A stretch of DNA of 64,000 nucleotides from Ferrigenium kumadai (GTDB lineage: Bacteria > Pseudomonadota > Gammaproteobacteria > Burkholderiales > Gallionellaceae), in NCBI RefSeq assembly GCF_018324385.1, contig NZ_AP019536.1, positions 1,674,001 to 1,738,000 of the forward strand, given 5' to 3'. A model generated the notes under the pieces. It made no database searches and was not told the origin of the DNA. It was given only the letters and a program-made list of their open reading frames with translations. The position numbers and the translations under genes are program-made. Positions 8,053-18,230 of the stretch are shown here, piece after piece (position 1 is the stretch's first letter; every line of letters begins with the position of its first letter).

Positions 8053-9648
8053 TCAGTCTTGCGGAGAAACGCTGGACAGCAACTGACGGGTGTAGTCGTG
8101 ATGCGGAGAGTTGATGATGGTTTCGGCCGGCCCTTGTTCGACGATGCGACCGGCCTGCATCACGGCGATACGGTGCGACATGGCGGCGATCACTTCGAGG
8201 TCGTGGCTGATCAGGAGATAACTCATGCCGTGCCGGGCCTGCAGGCCGGCAAGCAGTTCCAGCACCTGCTTTTGCACCGAGGCGTCGAGCGCACTGGTCG
8301 GCTCGTCGAGCACGACCAGTTGCGGCTCGAGGATGAGGGCGCGCGCGATCGCGATACGCTGGCGCTGGCCGCCGGAGAATTCATGCGGATAACGCACCAG
8401 CACCTCAGCCCCCATCCCCACTTCCTGCAGCGTCTGCGCAATGCGCCAGCGGCGCTCGGAAACCGGCATGCCGGGATGGTGCAGCGCCAAGCCCTCCCCG
8501 ACGATCTGTTCGATGGTCATGCGCGGCGACAGGCTGGCGAAGGGGTCCTGAAACACCACCTGCATGCGGGCTCGAAGTGCGCGCAACTTTGCCGATGGTA
8601 CGCGCGGCATGGGTTGCCCGTCGAAGAAACAGTCGCCTTGGGCGAGCGACTGCAAGACCAGCAAAGCCATCGCCAGTGTCGACTTGCCGGAACCGGATTC
8701 GCCGACGATACCCAGCGTTTCGCCGCGTTTCAGGGTCAAGCTGACGTCGTCGACCGCGGTGAATGTCTTTTTCCTGAACCAGCCGACCGGATAGGAGAAT
8801 TCGACTCGCAGACTGTCGCCGCGCAGAAGATCGGATGCGGCCTCCTGTTCTGCCGAAAGCGGCCGCACCATCTTCCTTGGGCGACTATCGAGCAGCCGTT
8901 GGGTATAGGGATGCTGTGGCGAGGCGAACAATTGTCCGGTCTCCGCCAGTTCGACCAGGCGCCCGGACTGCATCACACCGACCCGGTCGGCGAAGCGGCG
9001 CACCAGGTTGAGGTCGTGGGTGATGAGCAGGATGGCCATGCCGTATTCGCGCTGCAACCCATCGAGCAGATCCATGATCTGGGTGCGGATGGTCACGTCC
9101 AGCGCGGTCGTCGGCTCGTCGGCGATCAGCAGTTTCGGGCGGCAGGCCAGCGCCATGGCGATCATGGCACGCTGCCGCTGGCCGCCGGAGAGCTCGTGCG
9201 GGTAACTTGAGAAACGCCGCTCCGGCTCGGTGATGCCGGTGTGGCCGAGCAATTCGATGCCGCGCGCCCGCGCGGCGGTGTAGTCCATCCCCTCGTGCAG
9301 CGAGAGCACTTCGACGATCTGCTCGCCGATGCGCATCAGCGGATTCAGCGCAGTCATCGGCTCCTGGAAGATCATCGCGATGTCCTTGCCGCGTATGCCG
9401 CGCAGCCGCCGTTCGCTGGCACTCACCAGATCCTCGCCCTCGAACAGCACTTCGCCGCTGGAGCGCGCGTTGGCGACCAGCCGCAGCAACGAGAGCGCCG
9501 TGACGCTCTTGCCCGAACCCGATTCGCCGACCAGGGCGAACTTCTCGCCCGGTTTCAGCGTGAACGAAACGCCGTCGACGGCGCGTGGCGCATCAGCCTG
9601 ATCGCCGAAACTGACATCAAGATTGCGGACTTCAAGTAAGTCGGTCAT
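8053..9648 (-). CDS. yejF: Peptide/microcin C ABC transporter, fused double ATP-binding protein YejF
   Basis: The product has 531 residues with two complete ABC ATPase domains in tandem. Each has GESGSGKS as Walker A (the first at residues 41-48), an LSGGQRQR- or FSGGQRQR-type signature, and a Walker B ([12 protein letters not shown] and [12 protein letters not shown]). The fused dipeptide-type ATPase is the YejF hallmark; in most oligopeptide importers the two ATPases are separate. It powers the YejB/YejE channel. ATG at 9648 overlaps the yejE stop by 4 bp (ATGA), which fixes the start; the frame upstream is only antisense-like sequence. Confidence 0.95.
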   Translation of the reverse strand: MTDLLEVRNLDVSFGDQADAPRAVDGVSFTLKPGEKFALVGESGSGKSVTALSLLRLVANARSSGEVLFEGEDLVSASERRLRGIRGKDIAMIFQEPMTALNPLMRIGEQIVEVLSLHEGMDYTAARARGIELLGHTGITEPERRFSSYPHELSGGQRQRAMIAMALACRPKLLIADEPTTALDVTIRTQIMDLLDGLQREYGMAILLITHDLNLVRRFADRVGVMQSGRLVELAETGQLFASPQHPYTQRLLDSRPRKMVRPLSAEQEAASDLLRGDSLRVEFSYPVGWFRKKTFTAVDDVSLTLKRGETLGIVGESGSGKSTLAMALLVLQSLAQGDCFFDGQPMPRVPSAKLRALRARMQVVFQDPFASLSPRMTIEQIVGEGLALHHPGMPVSERRWRIAQTLQEVGMGAEVLVRYPHEFSGGQRQRIAIARALILEPQLVVLDEPTSALDASVQKQVLELLAGLQARHGMSYLLISHDLEVIAAMSHRIAVMQAGRIVEQGPAETIINSPHHDYTRQLLSSVSPQD

Positions 9649-10766
9649 CTCACGCTCCCCGATTTGCGCGGGTCGAATGCGTCGCGCAGCGCTTCGCCAA
9701 TGAACACCAGCAACAGCAGCGTGACGAACAGCACGACGAACGCGGCGAGTCCTATCCACCAGGCATCGAGATTGTCCTTGCCCTGCGCCAGCAACTCGCC
9801 CAGGCTGGGGGTCGAGGGCGGCACGCCGAGACCGAGGAAGTCGAGGCTGGTCAGCGCGGTGATGGCGACGCTCATGCGGAACGGCAGGAAGGTGATGACC
9901 GGCGTCAGGCTGTTCGGCAGGATGTGCCGCCACATGATCTGGCGGTTGCCCAGCCCGAGTGCGCGCGCCGCACGCACGTAGTCGAGCTGGCGGTTGCGCA
10001 GGAACTCGGCACGCACGTAGTCGGCCAGCGCCAGCCAGCCGAACAGCGAAAGCAGGATGAGCAGCAGGGAGATGCTGGGCTGGAACAAGGAAGCGAAGAT
10101 GAGCAGCAAATAAAGCTCGGGCAATGACCCCCATATCTCGCTGAAGCGCTGCAGGTAAAGATCGACGCGCCCGCCGAAGTAGCCCTGGATGGCGCCGGCC
10201 AATACGCCCAACACCACGCCGATGATGGTCAGCGCCATGCCGAACAGCACCGACACGCGGAAGCCATAGAGAGAGCGCGCCAGCACGTCGCGCCCGCGAT
10301 CATCCGTGCCCAGCCAATTCTCCGAGCTGGGCGGAGCCGGATTGGGCCGTGTCGCGAAATAATTGAGCGTGTCGTAACGGTACGGGTTCGGCGGATAGAC
10401 CGCCCAGTTGCCGGGACGGGAAAACTGCTCGCGAATGAAGGGATCGAGGTAATCGGCGGGTGTCGGGAAGTCGCCGCCGAACGTGCTTTCCGGGTAATCA
10501 TTCCACAGCGGGAAATACAGTTCGCCCTCGTAGGAGGCGACCAGCGGGCGATCATTGGACAGCACCTCGGCGAACAGGCTGAGCACGAACAGCGCGGAGA
10601 AGATCAGCAGGCTGGCATAACCCAGGCGGTTCCGGCGGAAACGCCGCCAGCGCTGCTGGTTTGGCGACAGCGCCGGTAGGTCGGGTTTCAACCCGACCAT
10701 CTCCTCAGGCGCTTGGACTGCCTGTCGGGTTGAAACCCGACCTACGTCTACGTCTTTCCCGCTCAC
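9645..10766 (-). CDS. yejE: Peptide/microcin C ABC transporter permease YejE, with repeat-encoded N-terminal extension
   Basis: The permease has the DppC/YejE fold: a span near LGYASLLIFSALFVLSLFAE, a long periplasmic loop, then the BPD-transport domain with the EAA-type loop RAARALGLGNRQIMWRHILPNS. I place the start at GTG 10766 because it overlaps the yejB stop as GTGA and has GAGGGAG 7 bases upstream. An ATG at 10700 has its purine tract directly abutting it, which is a poor start. With GTG the protein is 373 residues; the family-like part begins near LSPNQQRW, so about 33 N-terminal residues come from an inverted repeat (10676-10745) in the gene. Confidence 0.85.
   Translation of the reverse strand: MSGKDVDVGRVSTRQAVQAPEEMVGLKPDLPALSPNQQRWRRFRRNRLGYASLLIFSALFVLSLFAEVLSNDRPLVASYEGELYFPLWNDYPESTFGGDFPTPADYLDPFIREQFSRPGNWAVYPPNPYRYDTLNYFATRPNPAPPSSENWLGTDDRGRDVLARSLYGFRVSVLFGMALTIIGVVLGVLAGAIQGYFGGRVDLYLQRFSEIWGSLPELYLLLIFASLFQPSISLLLILLSLFGWLALADYVRAEFLRNRQLDYVRAARALGLGNRQIMWRHILPNSLTPVITFLPFRMSVAITALTSLDFLGLGVPPSTPSLGELLAQGKDNLDAWWIGLAAFVVLFVTLLLLVFIGEALRDAFDPRKSGSVR
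10676..10745. repeat. REP-like inverted repeat inside the 5' end of yejE
   Basis: Two 22-bp arms, 10676-10697 and 10724-10745, are perfect reverse complements of each other, separated by 26 bp. Each arm is itself nearly palindromic around GTCGGGTT-(2)-AACCCGAC. The reading frame of yejE stays open through the whole element, encoding the segment from VGRVSTRQ to VGLKPDLPA. Such GTCGGGTTGAAACCCGAC units are, as far as I know, dispersed intergenic repeats in proteobacteria, so finding one in frame in a coding sequence is unusual. Confidence 0.9.
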
Positions 10767-11818
10767 TGCCCCACTCCCTCGAACTTCACGCGCGGATCGG
10801 CGAGCACGTAGCTGACGTCGGATACCAGCTTGGCGAACAGACCGGCCAGGGTGAAGATGAACAGCATCCCCATCACCACCGGATAGTCGCGCTGCATGAT
10901 GGCGTTGTACGACAGCAACCCCAGACCGTCGAGCGAGAACAGCGTCTCGATCAGCAGGCTGCCGGTGAAGAATGCGCCGATGAAGGCGGCGGGAAAACCC
11001 GTCAGCAGCGGCAGCAAGGCGTTGCGGAAGATGTGCCGGTACAGCACGGCGCGCTCCGGCAATCCCTTGGCGCGCGCGGTGAGCACATATTGCTTGCGGA
11101 TCTCCTCGATGAAGGTGTTCTTGGTGAGCATGGTGATGACAGCAAAAGCGCCGACCACTTCGGCGAACACCGGCAGGGTGATGTGCCACAGGTAATCGGT
11201 CACCTTGCCGACCAGCGAGAGCTGCTCCCAGTTATCCGAAGTCAGCCCGCGCAGCGGGAACCATTGCAGGAAGCTGCCGCCGCCGAACAGCACCAGCAGC
11301 ACCACGCCCAGCACAAAGCTGGGGATGGCGTAACCGCTCAGGATCAGGAAGCTGGTCGCGGTATCGAAGCGCGAGCCTTCACGCACCGCCTTGGCGATGC
11401 CCACCGGAACCGACACCAGATAGGTGATGACCAGCGTCCACAAGCCCAGCGAGATCGACACCGGCATCTTTTCCTTGATCAGCTCCCACACCGATTTCTG
11501 GTGGAAGAAGCTGGTGCCCAGGTCGAAGGTCGCAAAGCCCTTGAGCATGATCCAGAAACGCTCGGGCGCGGGTTTGTCGAAACCGTACAGCGCCTTGATC
11601 TCGGCCATACGCTCCGCATCGATACCCTGTTGTCCGCGATAGAAACTCTGCCCACCGCCGCCCGCCTCCTGGCTGCCGTGCCCCTTGCCGCGCAACTCGC
11701 TGACCATCTGCTCGACCGGCCCGCCGGGAACGAACTGGATGACGGTGAAGGTCAGCAGGAGGATGCCCAGCAAGGTGGGGATCATCAGCAGCAGGCGCTT
11801 GGCCACGTAATGGATCAT
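10763..11818 (-). CDS. yejB: Peptide/microcin C ABC transporter permease YejB
   Basis: This 351-residue DppB-type permease starts MIHYVAKRLLLMIPTLLGIL, the usual first span, and then has a large periplasmic loop containing the FVPGGPVEQMV motif. The transmembrane domain carries the EAA loop YVLTARAKGLPERAVLYRHIFRNAL. The loop has an unusually Gly-rich patch (GHGSQEAGGGGQSF). ATG at 11818 overlaps the yejA stop by 4 bp. With YejE it forms the inner-membrane channel for peptides delivered by YejA. Confidence 0.95.
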   Translation of the reverse strand: MIHYVAKRLLLMIPTLLGILLLTFTVIQFVPGGPVEQMVSELRGKGHGSQEAGGGGQSFYRGQQGIDAERMAEIKALYGFDKPAPERFWIMLKGFATFDLGTSFFHQKSVWELIKEKMPVSISLGLWTLVITYLVSVPVGIAKAVREGSRFDTATSFLILSGYAIPSFVLGVVLLVLFGGGSFLQWFPLRGLTSDNWEQLSLVGKVTDYLWHITLPVFAEVVGAFAVITMLTKNTFIEEIRKQYVLTARAKGLPERAVLYRHIFRNALLPLLTGFPAAFIGAFFTGSLLIETLFSLDGLGLLSYNAIMQRDYPVVMGMLFIFTLAGLFAKLVSDVSYVLADPRVKFEGVGQ

Positions 11819-13683
11819 CGGCGGCTCCCCTCTCCCGCAGGCTTCTTCCACCAGGTCGCCACCGACCAGTCCTCGATGCGGTAGAACTTGGGCAGCACTT
11901 TGGGATACGCCAAGGTGCTGCGATAGGAGACACGGTGCGCGTTGCTGTAGAAATGAGGCACGATGTAATAGCCCAAGCGCAGCAGGCGGTCGAGTACGCG
12001 CACCAGCGTCACCAACTCGTCGCGGTGCTCGGACTGGACGATGCGCGCCAGCAGCGCATCGATGACCGGATCGGCCACACCCATGGCGTTGTTCGAGCCC
12101 GCTTGGTCGCGACTGGCGGAGCCAAAGTAATCGAACAGCTCGTTTCCGGGGCTCTGCGAGCCGGGCATCAGCGCCCATACCATGTCGTAATCGAAGTTCT
12201 CGGCCTTGCGCTGGTATAGCGCGGGGTCGTAAATGCGGTAGTTCATCTCGATGCCCAGCTTTTCCAGGTTGCGCGCATAGGGTGCCGATGCACGCTCCTG
12301 CATGCGGTCCTCCAGCATCATCTCGAACTGGAAGGGCTCACCCTGCGCATTGCGCAACGCGCCGTCGCGGTAGGTCCAGCCGGCCTGGGCCAGCAGCTCG
12401 CGCGCCTTGCGCAGGTTGTCGCGCAGCGAATGCGGCGGCAGCGTGGTAGGCGGCGGAGGGATCTCGTCGAACACCTCAGCCGGCACCTTGTCGCCGAAGC
12501 GCGCCTGCAGCTCGCGCAGCACGGCCAATTCCTTCGCATCGGGCTTGCCGGTAGCCGCCATCTCGGTGTTGGTGAAATAGCTGGGGCTGCGGGTATACAG
12601 GTTGAAGAACAGCTGGCGGTTCATCCACTCGAAATCCATCGCCAGCCCCAGCGCCTGTCGCACGCGCCGATCCTGAAACAGTGGATGGCGCGTATTCATC
12701 GCGAAGCCCTGCCACCCGGCCCCGTTCCGGTGAGGGAACAGCGCCTTGATCAAATCGCCGTCATCCCAGTGCTTGCCCTGATGGTTGCGCGCCCAGTTCT
12801 TGGACGAGTTCTCCTGGATCAGATCGATCTCACCGGCCTTCAGGCCCTCCATGCGCGCCAGCGTGTCCCGGTAATAGCGGTAGGTGATGCGCTCGAAGTT
12901 GAACATGCCCTTGCGCGCCGGGTGTTCATTCGCCCAGTAGTCGTGGTTGCGCCGATAGGTGATACGTTTGCCGAGATCGAAGGACTCCACCACGTACGGG
13001 CCGGATGCGATGGGCGCGTCCAGCGTGATCTTGTCGAAGGACTTGCCGCCGCCCCACTTGCGCGAGAACACCGGCAACTGGCAGACGATGATGCGCAGCT
13101 CATGGTTCTTGCGCCTGAACTCGGCGCGCACGGTGTGATCGTCGACCACCACCATCTGCTTCACATCGGACCAGTACTGGCGATACAGCGGCGCGGCCTG
13201 CTTGCTCACCAGCTGGTCGAAGGAATATTTCACATCCGCGGCCGTCACGGGGTCGCCGTTGGAAAAGCGCGCCTTGCGGTCCAGGCGAAAGGTCATTGAC
13301 AGCTCGTCCGGAGCCAGCGCGATGTCCTCGGCAAGCAGGCCGTACATGGTGTCGGGCTCGTCCCATGAAGGCACCGCCAGGGTCTCGAACACCAGGTCCT
13401 GCAGACCGTCTGCGGCACGCCCCTTCAGGGTATAGGGATTGAGCTTCTCGAAATTGCCCATGCTCGAAGTGAACAACTCTCCGCCTTGCGGGGCCTGCGG
13501 ATCGGCATAGTCGAAATGGCGGAAATCGGCCGGGTATCTGGGCTGCCCGTGCAGGGCAATGGCGTGCGCCCCCAACGCTGCCTGTGAGAAACAGCAGGTC
13601 AGACCGAGCAGCAGGAGGCGACGCAACAGGCAGGCTGGCATTGAACGGGATGAGAATCGATATTTTTCCGGATTATAGGGCAT
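11815..13683 (-). CDS. yejA: Peptide/microcin C ABC transporter substrate-binding protein YejA
   Basis: The product has 622 residues: a signal peptide (hydrophobic core LLRRLLLLGLTCCFSQAALG) and an SBP_bac_5 domain with the YejA-type start HAIALHGQPRYPADFRHFDYADPQAPQGG. It binds peptides in the periplasm and passes them to YejBEF. In E. coli the system takes up microcin C and peptides. Two starts are possible: ATG 13683 has a GGAGA site but gives a long n-region; ATG 13641 gives a conventional signal peptide but no clear ribosome site. This is the first gene of a tightly overlapping yejABEF operon. Confidence 0.93.
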   Translation of the reverse strand: MPYNPEKYRFSSRSMPACLLRRLLLLGLTCCFSQAALGAHAIALHGQPRYPADFRHFDYADPQAPQGGELFTSSMGNFEKLNPYTLKGRAADGLQDLVFETLAVPSWDEPDTMYGLLAEDIALAPDELSMTFRLDRKARFSNGDPVTAADVKYSFDQLVSKQAAPLYRQYWSDVKQMVVVDDHTVRAEFRRKNHELRIIVCQLPVFSRKWGGGKSFDKITLDAPIASGPYVVESFDLGKRITYRRNHDYWANEHPARKGMFNFERITYRYYRDTLARMEGLKAGEIDLIQENSSKNWARNHQGKHWDDGDLIKALFPHRNGAGWQGFAMNTRHPLFQDRRVRQALGLAMDFEWMNRQLFFNLYTRSPSYFTNTEMAATGKPDAKELAVLRELQARFGDKVPAEVFDEIPPPPTTLPPHSLRDNLRKARELLAQAGWTYRDGALRNAQGEPFQFEMMLEDRMQERASAPYARNLEKLGIEMNYRIYDPALYQRKAENFDYDMVWALMPGSQSPGNELFDYFGSASRDQAGSNNAMGVADPVIDALLARIVQSEHRDELVTLVRVLDRLLRLGYYIVPHFYSNAHRVSYRSTLAYPKVLPKFYRIEDWSVATWWKKPAGEGSRR

Positions 13684-13811
13684 GCAGTCTCCACGCCGCA
13701 GCAGTTACGTTGGCACAAGCCCTCAACTACTGCTTTCCCCGCCTTGCTGCTGGCGCAAAAAACAAGTACTGTTGCGCGCATAAATAATATCGATTACTCA
13801 GGAGCCCGATC

Positions 13812-14099
13812 ATGGTCATCAACAACGCCACGGCCACCCCGCTCAGCCAACCGGTCAATACCCCGCAACCCGCAGCCTCGCGGACTCCCGCGCCACAAAG
13901 CGCCAAACCGGCACAGGGACAACAGGATTCCAGCGTGGTGAAGCTGTCCGCCCAGGCGCAACAGATGAATCGTGCCGAGACGCAGACCAACATCAACACC
14001 GAACGCGCCGAAACCCGCCCGCAGGAAATGAAGGAGCCTCCCGGCATCCAGTTCATGGCCGGCGAAGAGCGCAACGGTCGCATCAACACCTACGCCTGA
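13812..14099 (+). CDS. Small hypothetical hydrophilic protein
   Basis: The 95-residue protein is Pro/Gln/Ala-rich and predicted disordered, with a short conserved-looking helix (VVKLSAQAQQMNRAE) and the tail IQFMAGEERNGRINTYA. It has no membrane span and no signal peptide. An AGGAG site precedes ATG 13812. Its TGA overlaps the ygfZ ATG by one base, so it is probably translationally coupled to ygfZ. The SAQAQQ segment is reminiscent of small proteins related to flagellar export regulators, but the match is too short to name a family. Confidence 0.7.
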   Translation: MVINNATATPLSQPVNTPQPAASRTPAPQSAKPAQGQQDSSVVKLSAQAQQMNRAETQTNINTERAETRPQEMKEPPGIQFMAGEERNGRINTYA

Positions 14100-15130
14100 T
14101 GAATCTCACCTGGCAACAATTCCTGCAGCAGCAAGGCGCCGTACTGGATGGCGGCGTCGTGCAGCACTTCGGCGACCTTCCGTCCGAGCTGTTCGCCGCG
14201 CAGAACAACACCGTGCTATGCGACCTGTCGCAGTTCGGCGTCCTGCGCGTTTCCGGCGAGGAGGCGCAGTCCTTCCTGCAGAACCTGCTGAGCAACGACA
14301 TCCGCGAGGTCGCCTCCAACCGCGCGCAGCTGAGCAGCCTGAACGATCCCAAGGGCCGCATGCTCGCGACCATGCTGATCTGGCGCGACGACAGCGGCTA
14401 CCTGCTGCAACTGCCGCGCCCGCTGTGCGAGACTATTCGCAAGAAACTTTCCATGTACGTGCTGCGCGCCAAGGTGAAGATCGCCGACGCGAGCGACGAG
14501 ATCGTTGCGCTGGGGCTGTCCGGTCCGGCGGCGCAGGAACTGCTGTCCAGGCTGTTCGGCGAACTGCCGCAGACGCCCAACAGCCTCACCGCCACCGGCG
14601 AGGCCTGCGTGATCAGGCTGGGCGACACCCGATTCCAGATCGCCACCGCCGCGCAATACGCACCCACCATCTGGCAGACTCTCGCACAGCACGCGCACCC
14701 CGCCGGCAGCGCCTGCTGGGACTGGCTCAACATCCGCGCCGGGGTCCCCGTTATCCTTCCCCCCACGCAGGAACAGTTCGTGCCGCAGATGGCGAACTTC
14801 GAGGTCATCGGCGGAGTGAATTTCAAGAAAGGCTGCTACCCCGGACAGGAGATCGTGGCGCGCATGCAATATCTCGGCAAGCTGAAGCGCCGCATGTACC
14901 TCGCGCACATCGACGGCGGCGCCGTGCCGCAGCCGGGCGATGCCCTGTTCAGCGGGGACATGGAAGGCCAGTCCAGCGGCATGGTCGCCAACGCCGCAAC
15001 CGCGCCAGGCGGAGGCTACGACGTATTGGCCGTGGTGCAGATCGCCAGCCATGATGCGCACCAGGTGCATCTCGGCTCCCCCGCAGGCGCACGCCTGCAA
15101 TTCCAGCCGCCGCCCTACCCGCTGCCATGA
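14099..15130 (+). CDS. ygfZ: YgfZ/GcvT-like folate-binding protein (Fe-S cluster maintenance, tRNA modification)
   Basis: This 343-residue protein has the GcvT-like fold and the diagnostic motif KGCYPGQE with its conserved Cys at residue 246. YgfZ proteins help maintain MiaB-type Fe-S enzymes in a folate-dependent way. The N-terminal part has the family pattern DLSQFGVLRVSGEEAQSFLQNLLSNDI. It is one base coupled to the small upstream gene and overlaps the next gene by 4 bp, so the three form an operon. Confidence 0.93.
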   Translation: MNLTWQQFLQQQGAVLDGGVVQHFGDLPSELFAAQNNTVLCDLSQFGVLRVSGEEAQSFLQNLLSNDIREVASNRAQLSSLNDPKGRMLATMLIWRDDSGYLLQLPRPLCETIRKKLSMYVLRAKVKIADASDEIVALGLSGPAAQELLSRLFGELPQTPNSLTATGEACVIRLGDTRFQIATAAQYAPTIWQTLAQHAHPAGSACWDWLNIRAGVPVILPPTQEQFVPQMANFEVIGGVNFKKGCYPGQEIVARMQYLGKLKRRMYLAHIDGGAVPQPGDALFSGDMEGQSSGMVANAATAPGGGYDVLAVVQIASHDAHQVHLGSPAGARLQFQPPPYPLP

Positions 15131-15795
15131 ACCTGCCAGCCCAGCTATTTCCAAGCGATTGGCTGTGGCTCGGCAACCTGATATTCGTTGCATTGCTCGG
15201 ACGCGCCATCTGGTTCGCGCCATGGCGCGACCTGCTGTCCAACGCGGCTCGCACCAATGCGCTGGTCGCGCTGACCATGGGAGCGTTCGTCCTGTGGCAA
15301 CTCAACGCGGGCTTCCGCCCCGGCTTCAATCATCACATCCTCGGCGCGACGCTGTTCGTGCTGATGTTCGGTTGGCAGATCGCCATCGCGGCCATCTCGC
15401 TGATAATGTTCGCCACCTGGATACGCATGGGCATCACGCCGATTTCGCTCGGCATCAACGGCCTGATAATGATCGTCATCCCGGTATTGTTCAGCGAATG
15501 GGTGCTGCGCCTGAGCCGGAAGCGTTTCCCGAAGAACCTGTTCCTGTATGTGCTGGGCAACGGCTTCCTGTGCGGCGGCCTTGCCATCATGCTCACCGTG
15601 GCAGCCGCCACCCTGCTGATGGTCGCGCTGACTCCTCACACTTGGCAATCGATCCAGCACAATTACCTGATCGCCACGCCCATCATCATGCTGACCGAAG
15701 CCTTCACCACAGGCATGATGATCACCGCCTTCACTGTGTTCCAGCCTCAGGCGGTGCTGAATTTCAGCGACGAGGAATACATCAACGGCAAATAG
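15127..15795 (+). CDS. CbiM-like integral membrane protein (energy-coupling factor permease family)
   Basis: The 222-residue product has six to seven predicted membrane spans and the segment FNHHILGATLFVLMFGWQIA, resembling the CbiM/NikM family of metal transporter S-components (COG3235-like stand-alone members). Canonical CbiM proteins have an N-terminal metal-binding His right after Met; here the start is MNLPAQLF, so the metal site is not conserved in its usual form. No CbiQ/CbiO partners lie next to it. Transport substrate is unknown. ATG overlaps the ygfZ stop. Confidence 0.75.
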   Translation: MNLPAQLFPSDWLWLGNLIFVALLGRAIWFAPWRDLLSNAARTNALVALTMGAFVLWQLNAGFRPGFNHHILGATLFVLMFGWQIAIAAISLIMFATWIRMGITPISLGINGLIMIVIPVLFSEWVLRLSRKRFPKNLFLYVLGNGFLCGGLAIMLTVAAATLLMVALTPHTWQSIQHNYLIATPIIMLTEAFTTGMMITAFTVFQPQAVLNFSDEEYINGK

Positions 15796-15837
15796 CACAA
15801 GGCAGTTCCGAACGGAGCGCTTGTGTATGGAACTCTC

Positions 15838-16266
15838 CTAGAGCTTCAAGCCCATCTTGATATGCGGCAAGCCCGCATCCATGAATACATCACCCCGCTC
15901 GACGAAACCGAAACCGTGATAGAACGGCACCGCCTGGGTCTGCGCATCCACCGCCACCTGCGGCAATCCGCGCGCACGCGCCTCGGCCAGCAATATCTCC
16001 ATGATCGCCGTGCCGACCTTCCGGTTGCGCCACTCCGGCAGCACCGCGATGCGCCCGATGTGTCCGTCCGGCAGCAGCCGCCCGCAACCCACAGCCTCCC
16101 CCTGAAGACTGAGCGCCAGGGCGTGGCGGCAACCTTCGTCCTGGCCGTCCCACTCCAGCTCTTCCGGAACGCCCTGCTCGCGCATGAACACCGCTTCGCG
16201 CACCGCACACAGCAAAGGCTCGCCGTCGTGCCAGGAAATCAGGCTAACCGTAAAAGGATTGCTCAT
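15838..16266 (-). CDS. GNAT family N-acetyltransferase
   Basis: The product has 142 residues and is a single GNAT domain. It contains the acetyl-CoA loop in IGRIAVLPEWRNRKVGTAIM (R/Q-x-x-G-x-G/A-type) and a downstream helix ARARGLPQVAVDAQTQAVPFYHGFGF. The RxAVFxREQGVPEELEWD segment places it in the ElaA/YjcF-like group. The substrate is not predictable. It is a single gene on the minus strand, converging with the CbiM-like gene. Confidence 0.88.
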   Translation of the reverse strand: MSNPFTVSLISWHDGEPLLCAVREAVFMREQGVPEELEWDGQDEGCRHALALSLQGEAVGCGRLLPDGHIGRIAVLPEWRNRKVGTAIMEILLAEARARGLPQVAVDAQTQAVPFYHGFGFVERGDVFMDAGLPHIKMGLKL

Positions 16267-16311
16267 GCTGCTTCTCCTTTATCTGAAATGGTCCTCGTGT
16301 CGGAACCACCG

Positions 16312-17410
<1,099 letters not shown>

Positions 17411-17520
17411 CATAGGGCAAATGGCGAAATGCGTTACCAGAGAAACCGTGGTCTGTCCCCATTTATTCCTTACTGGTGGATTTTGAACTCGCGGCTAAAG
17501 ACATCGACCTCATTATTTAC

Positions 17521-17558
17521 GACGCGCCTTCGGCGCGCCCCTTAGCTACACGTTAGGC
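17521..17558 (+). other. attC-like site, right half, before cassette 1
   Basis: A GC hairpin (GCGCC-TTC-GGCGC, about 17524-17537) is followed by TTAGCTACAC and the canonical core site GTTAGGC at 17552-17558 (consensus GTTRRRY). I cannot find a clear matching left half (RYYYAAC); the nearest is GGCTAAA at 17493. It may be the end of a degraded site or of an attI-like site. Confidence 0.5.
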
Positions 17559-17574
17559 TCTTTGGATAATCAAA

Positions 17575-18156
17575 ATGCAAAATACTAAATCTCCTCCAGA
17601 TGTAATATTTTCCATTCCTGCGGATTTGCCAATTCCTTCAGATGATGGTGCGTGTGAGCATTTGAAAAACATGCGGATACCCAACATTTCCCTATGGTCA
17701 ACCGATGATCAAGAAATCAATCTATTCAGCTTGCCCGGTTGGAACGTAATTTTCTGTTATCCAATGACAGGTCGCCCAGGAGTTTCCATCCCCGAAGGCT
17801 GGGTTCAAATTCCCGGTGCTGCTGGGTGTACGCCACAAGCATGTTCGTATCGTGACAATCACGCCGAACTAAAACGTAATGGCGTTGGCGTTTACGGCAT
17901 AAGCACTCAAACATCAGAAGCACAAAAAGAAGCTTCTAATCGTCTAGGGTTGCCTTATCCGCTTTTGAGCGATGCCGATCATTCTTTTTCCACAGCTTTG
18001 AAATTGCCTCTGCTTGAAGTTGACGGTTTAAGACTGATCAAAAGGCTGACGCTCATTCTGAAGGATGGCGTGGTCAAAAAGTGCTTCTACCCTGTATTTC
18101 CACCAGATAAGAATGTTGTTGAGGTGATAGCTTGGCTCTCCGAAAACCAAGCCTAA
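17575..18156 (+). CDS. Cassette 1: peroxiredoxin (AhpC/TSA family)
   Basis: The 193-residue product has a thioredoxin-like peroxiredoxin fold with the peroxidatic Cys in PGAAGCTPQACSYRD (Cys85) and a second Cys five residues on (Cys90). The T-x-x-C motif of peroxiredoxins is replaced by the AAGCTPQAC form seen in one peroxiredoxin subgroup. It should reduce peroxides with thiol donors. The TAA stop lies inside the attC inverse core site GCCTAAC. The gene is AT-rich compared with the chromosome around it. No clear ribosome site precedes ATG 17575. Confidence 0.85.
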   Translation: MQNTKSPPDVIFSIPADLPIPSDDGACEHLKNMRIPNISLWSTDDQEINLFSLPGWNVIFCYPMTGRPGVSIPEGWVQIPGAAGCTPQACSYRDNHAELKRNGVGVYGISTQTSEAQKEASNRLGLPYPLLSDADHSFSTALKLPLLEVDGLRLIKRLTLILKDGVVKKCFYPVFPPDKNVVEVIAWLSENQA

Positions 18157-18214
18157 CCCTGCATTCGAGAGGGACAGGCCAGAAGCGGCCTGCCCCTCAA
18201 TTTGAACGTTAGCC
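18151..18214 (+). other. attC site 1 (64 bp)
   Basis: It begins with the inverse core GCCTAAC (18151-18157) and ends with GTTAGCC (18208-18214). Between them GAGGGACAGGCC pairs with GGCCTGCCCCTC with one mismatch around a six-base loop. The outer arms CTAAC/GTTAG also pair. This is the full attC layout. Confidence 0.85.
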
Positions 18215-18230
18215 CAATCCAGGGGATGAT

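Noticed and set aside
17448-17470. GTGGTCTGTCCCC stretch resembling sequence near some transposase genes
   Set aside because: Too short to assign and no transposase fragment is seen around it.
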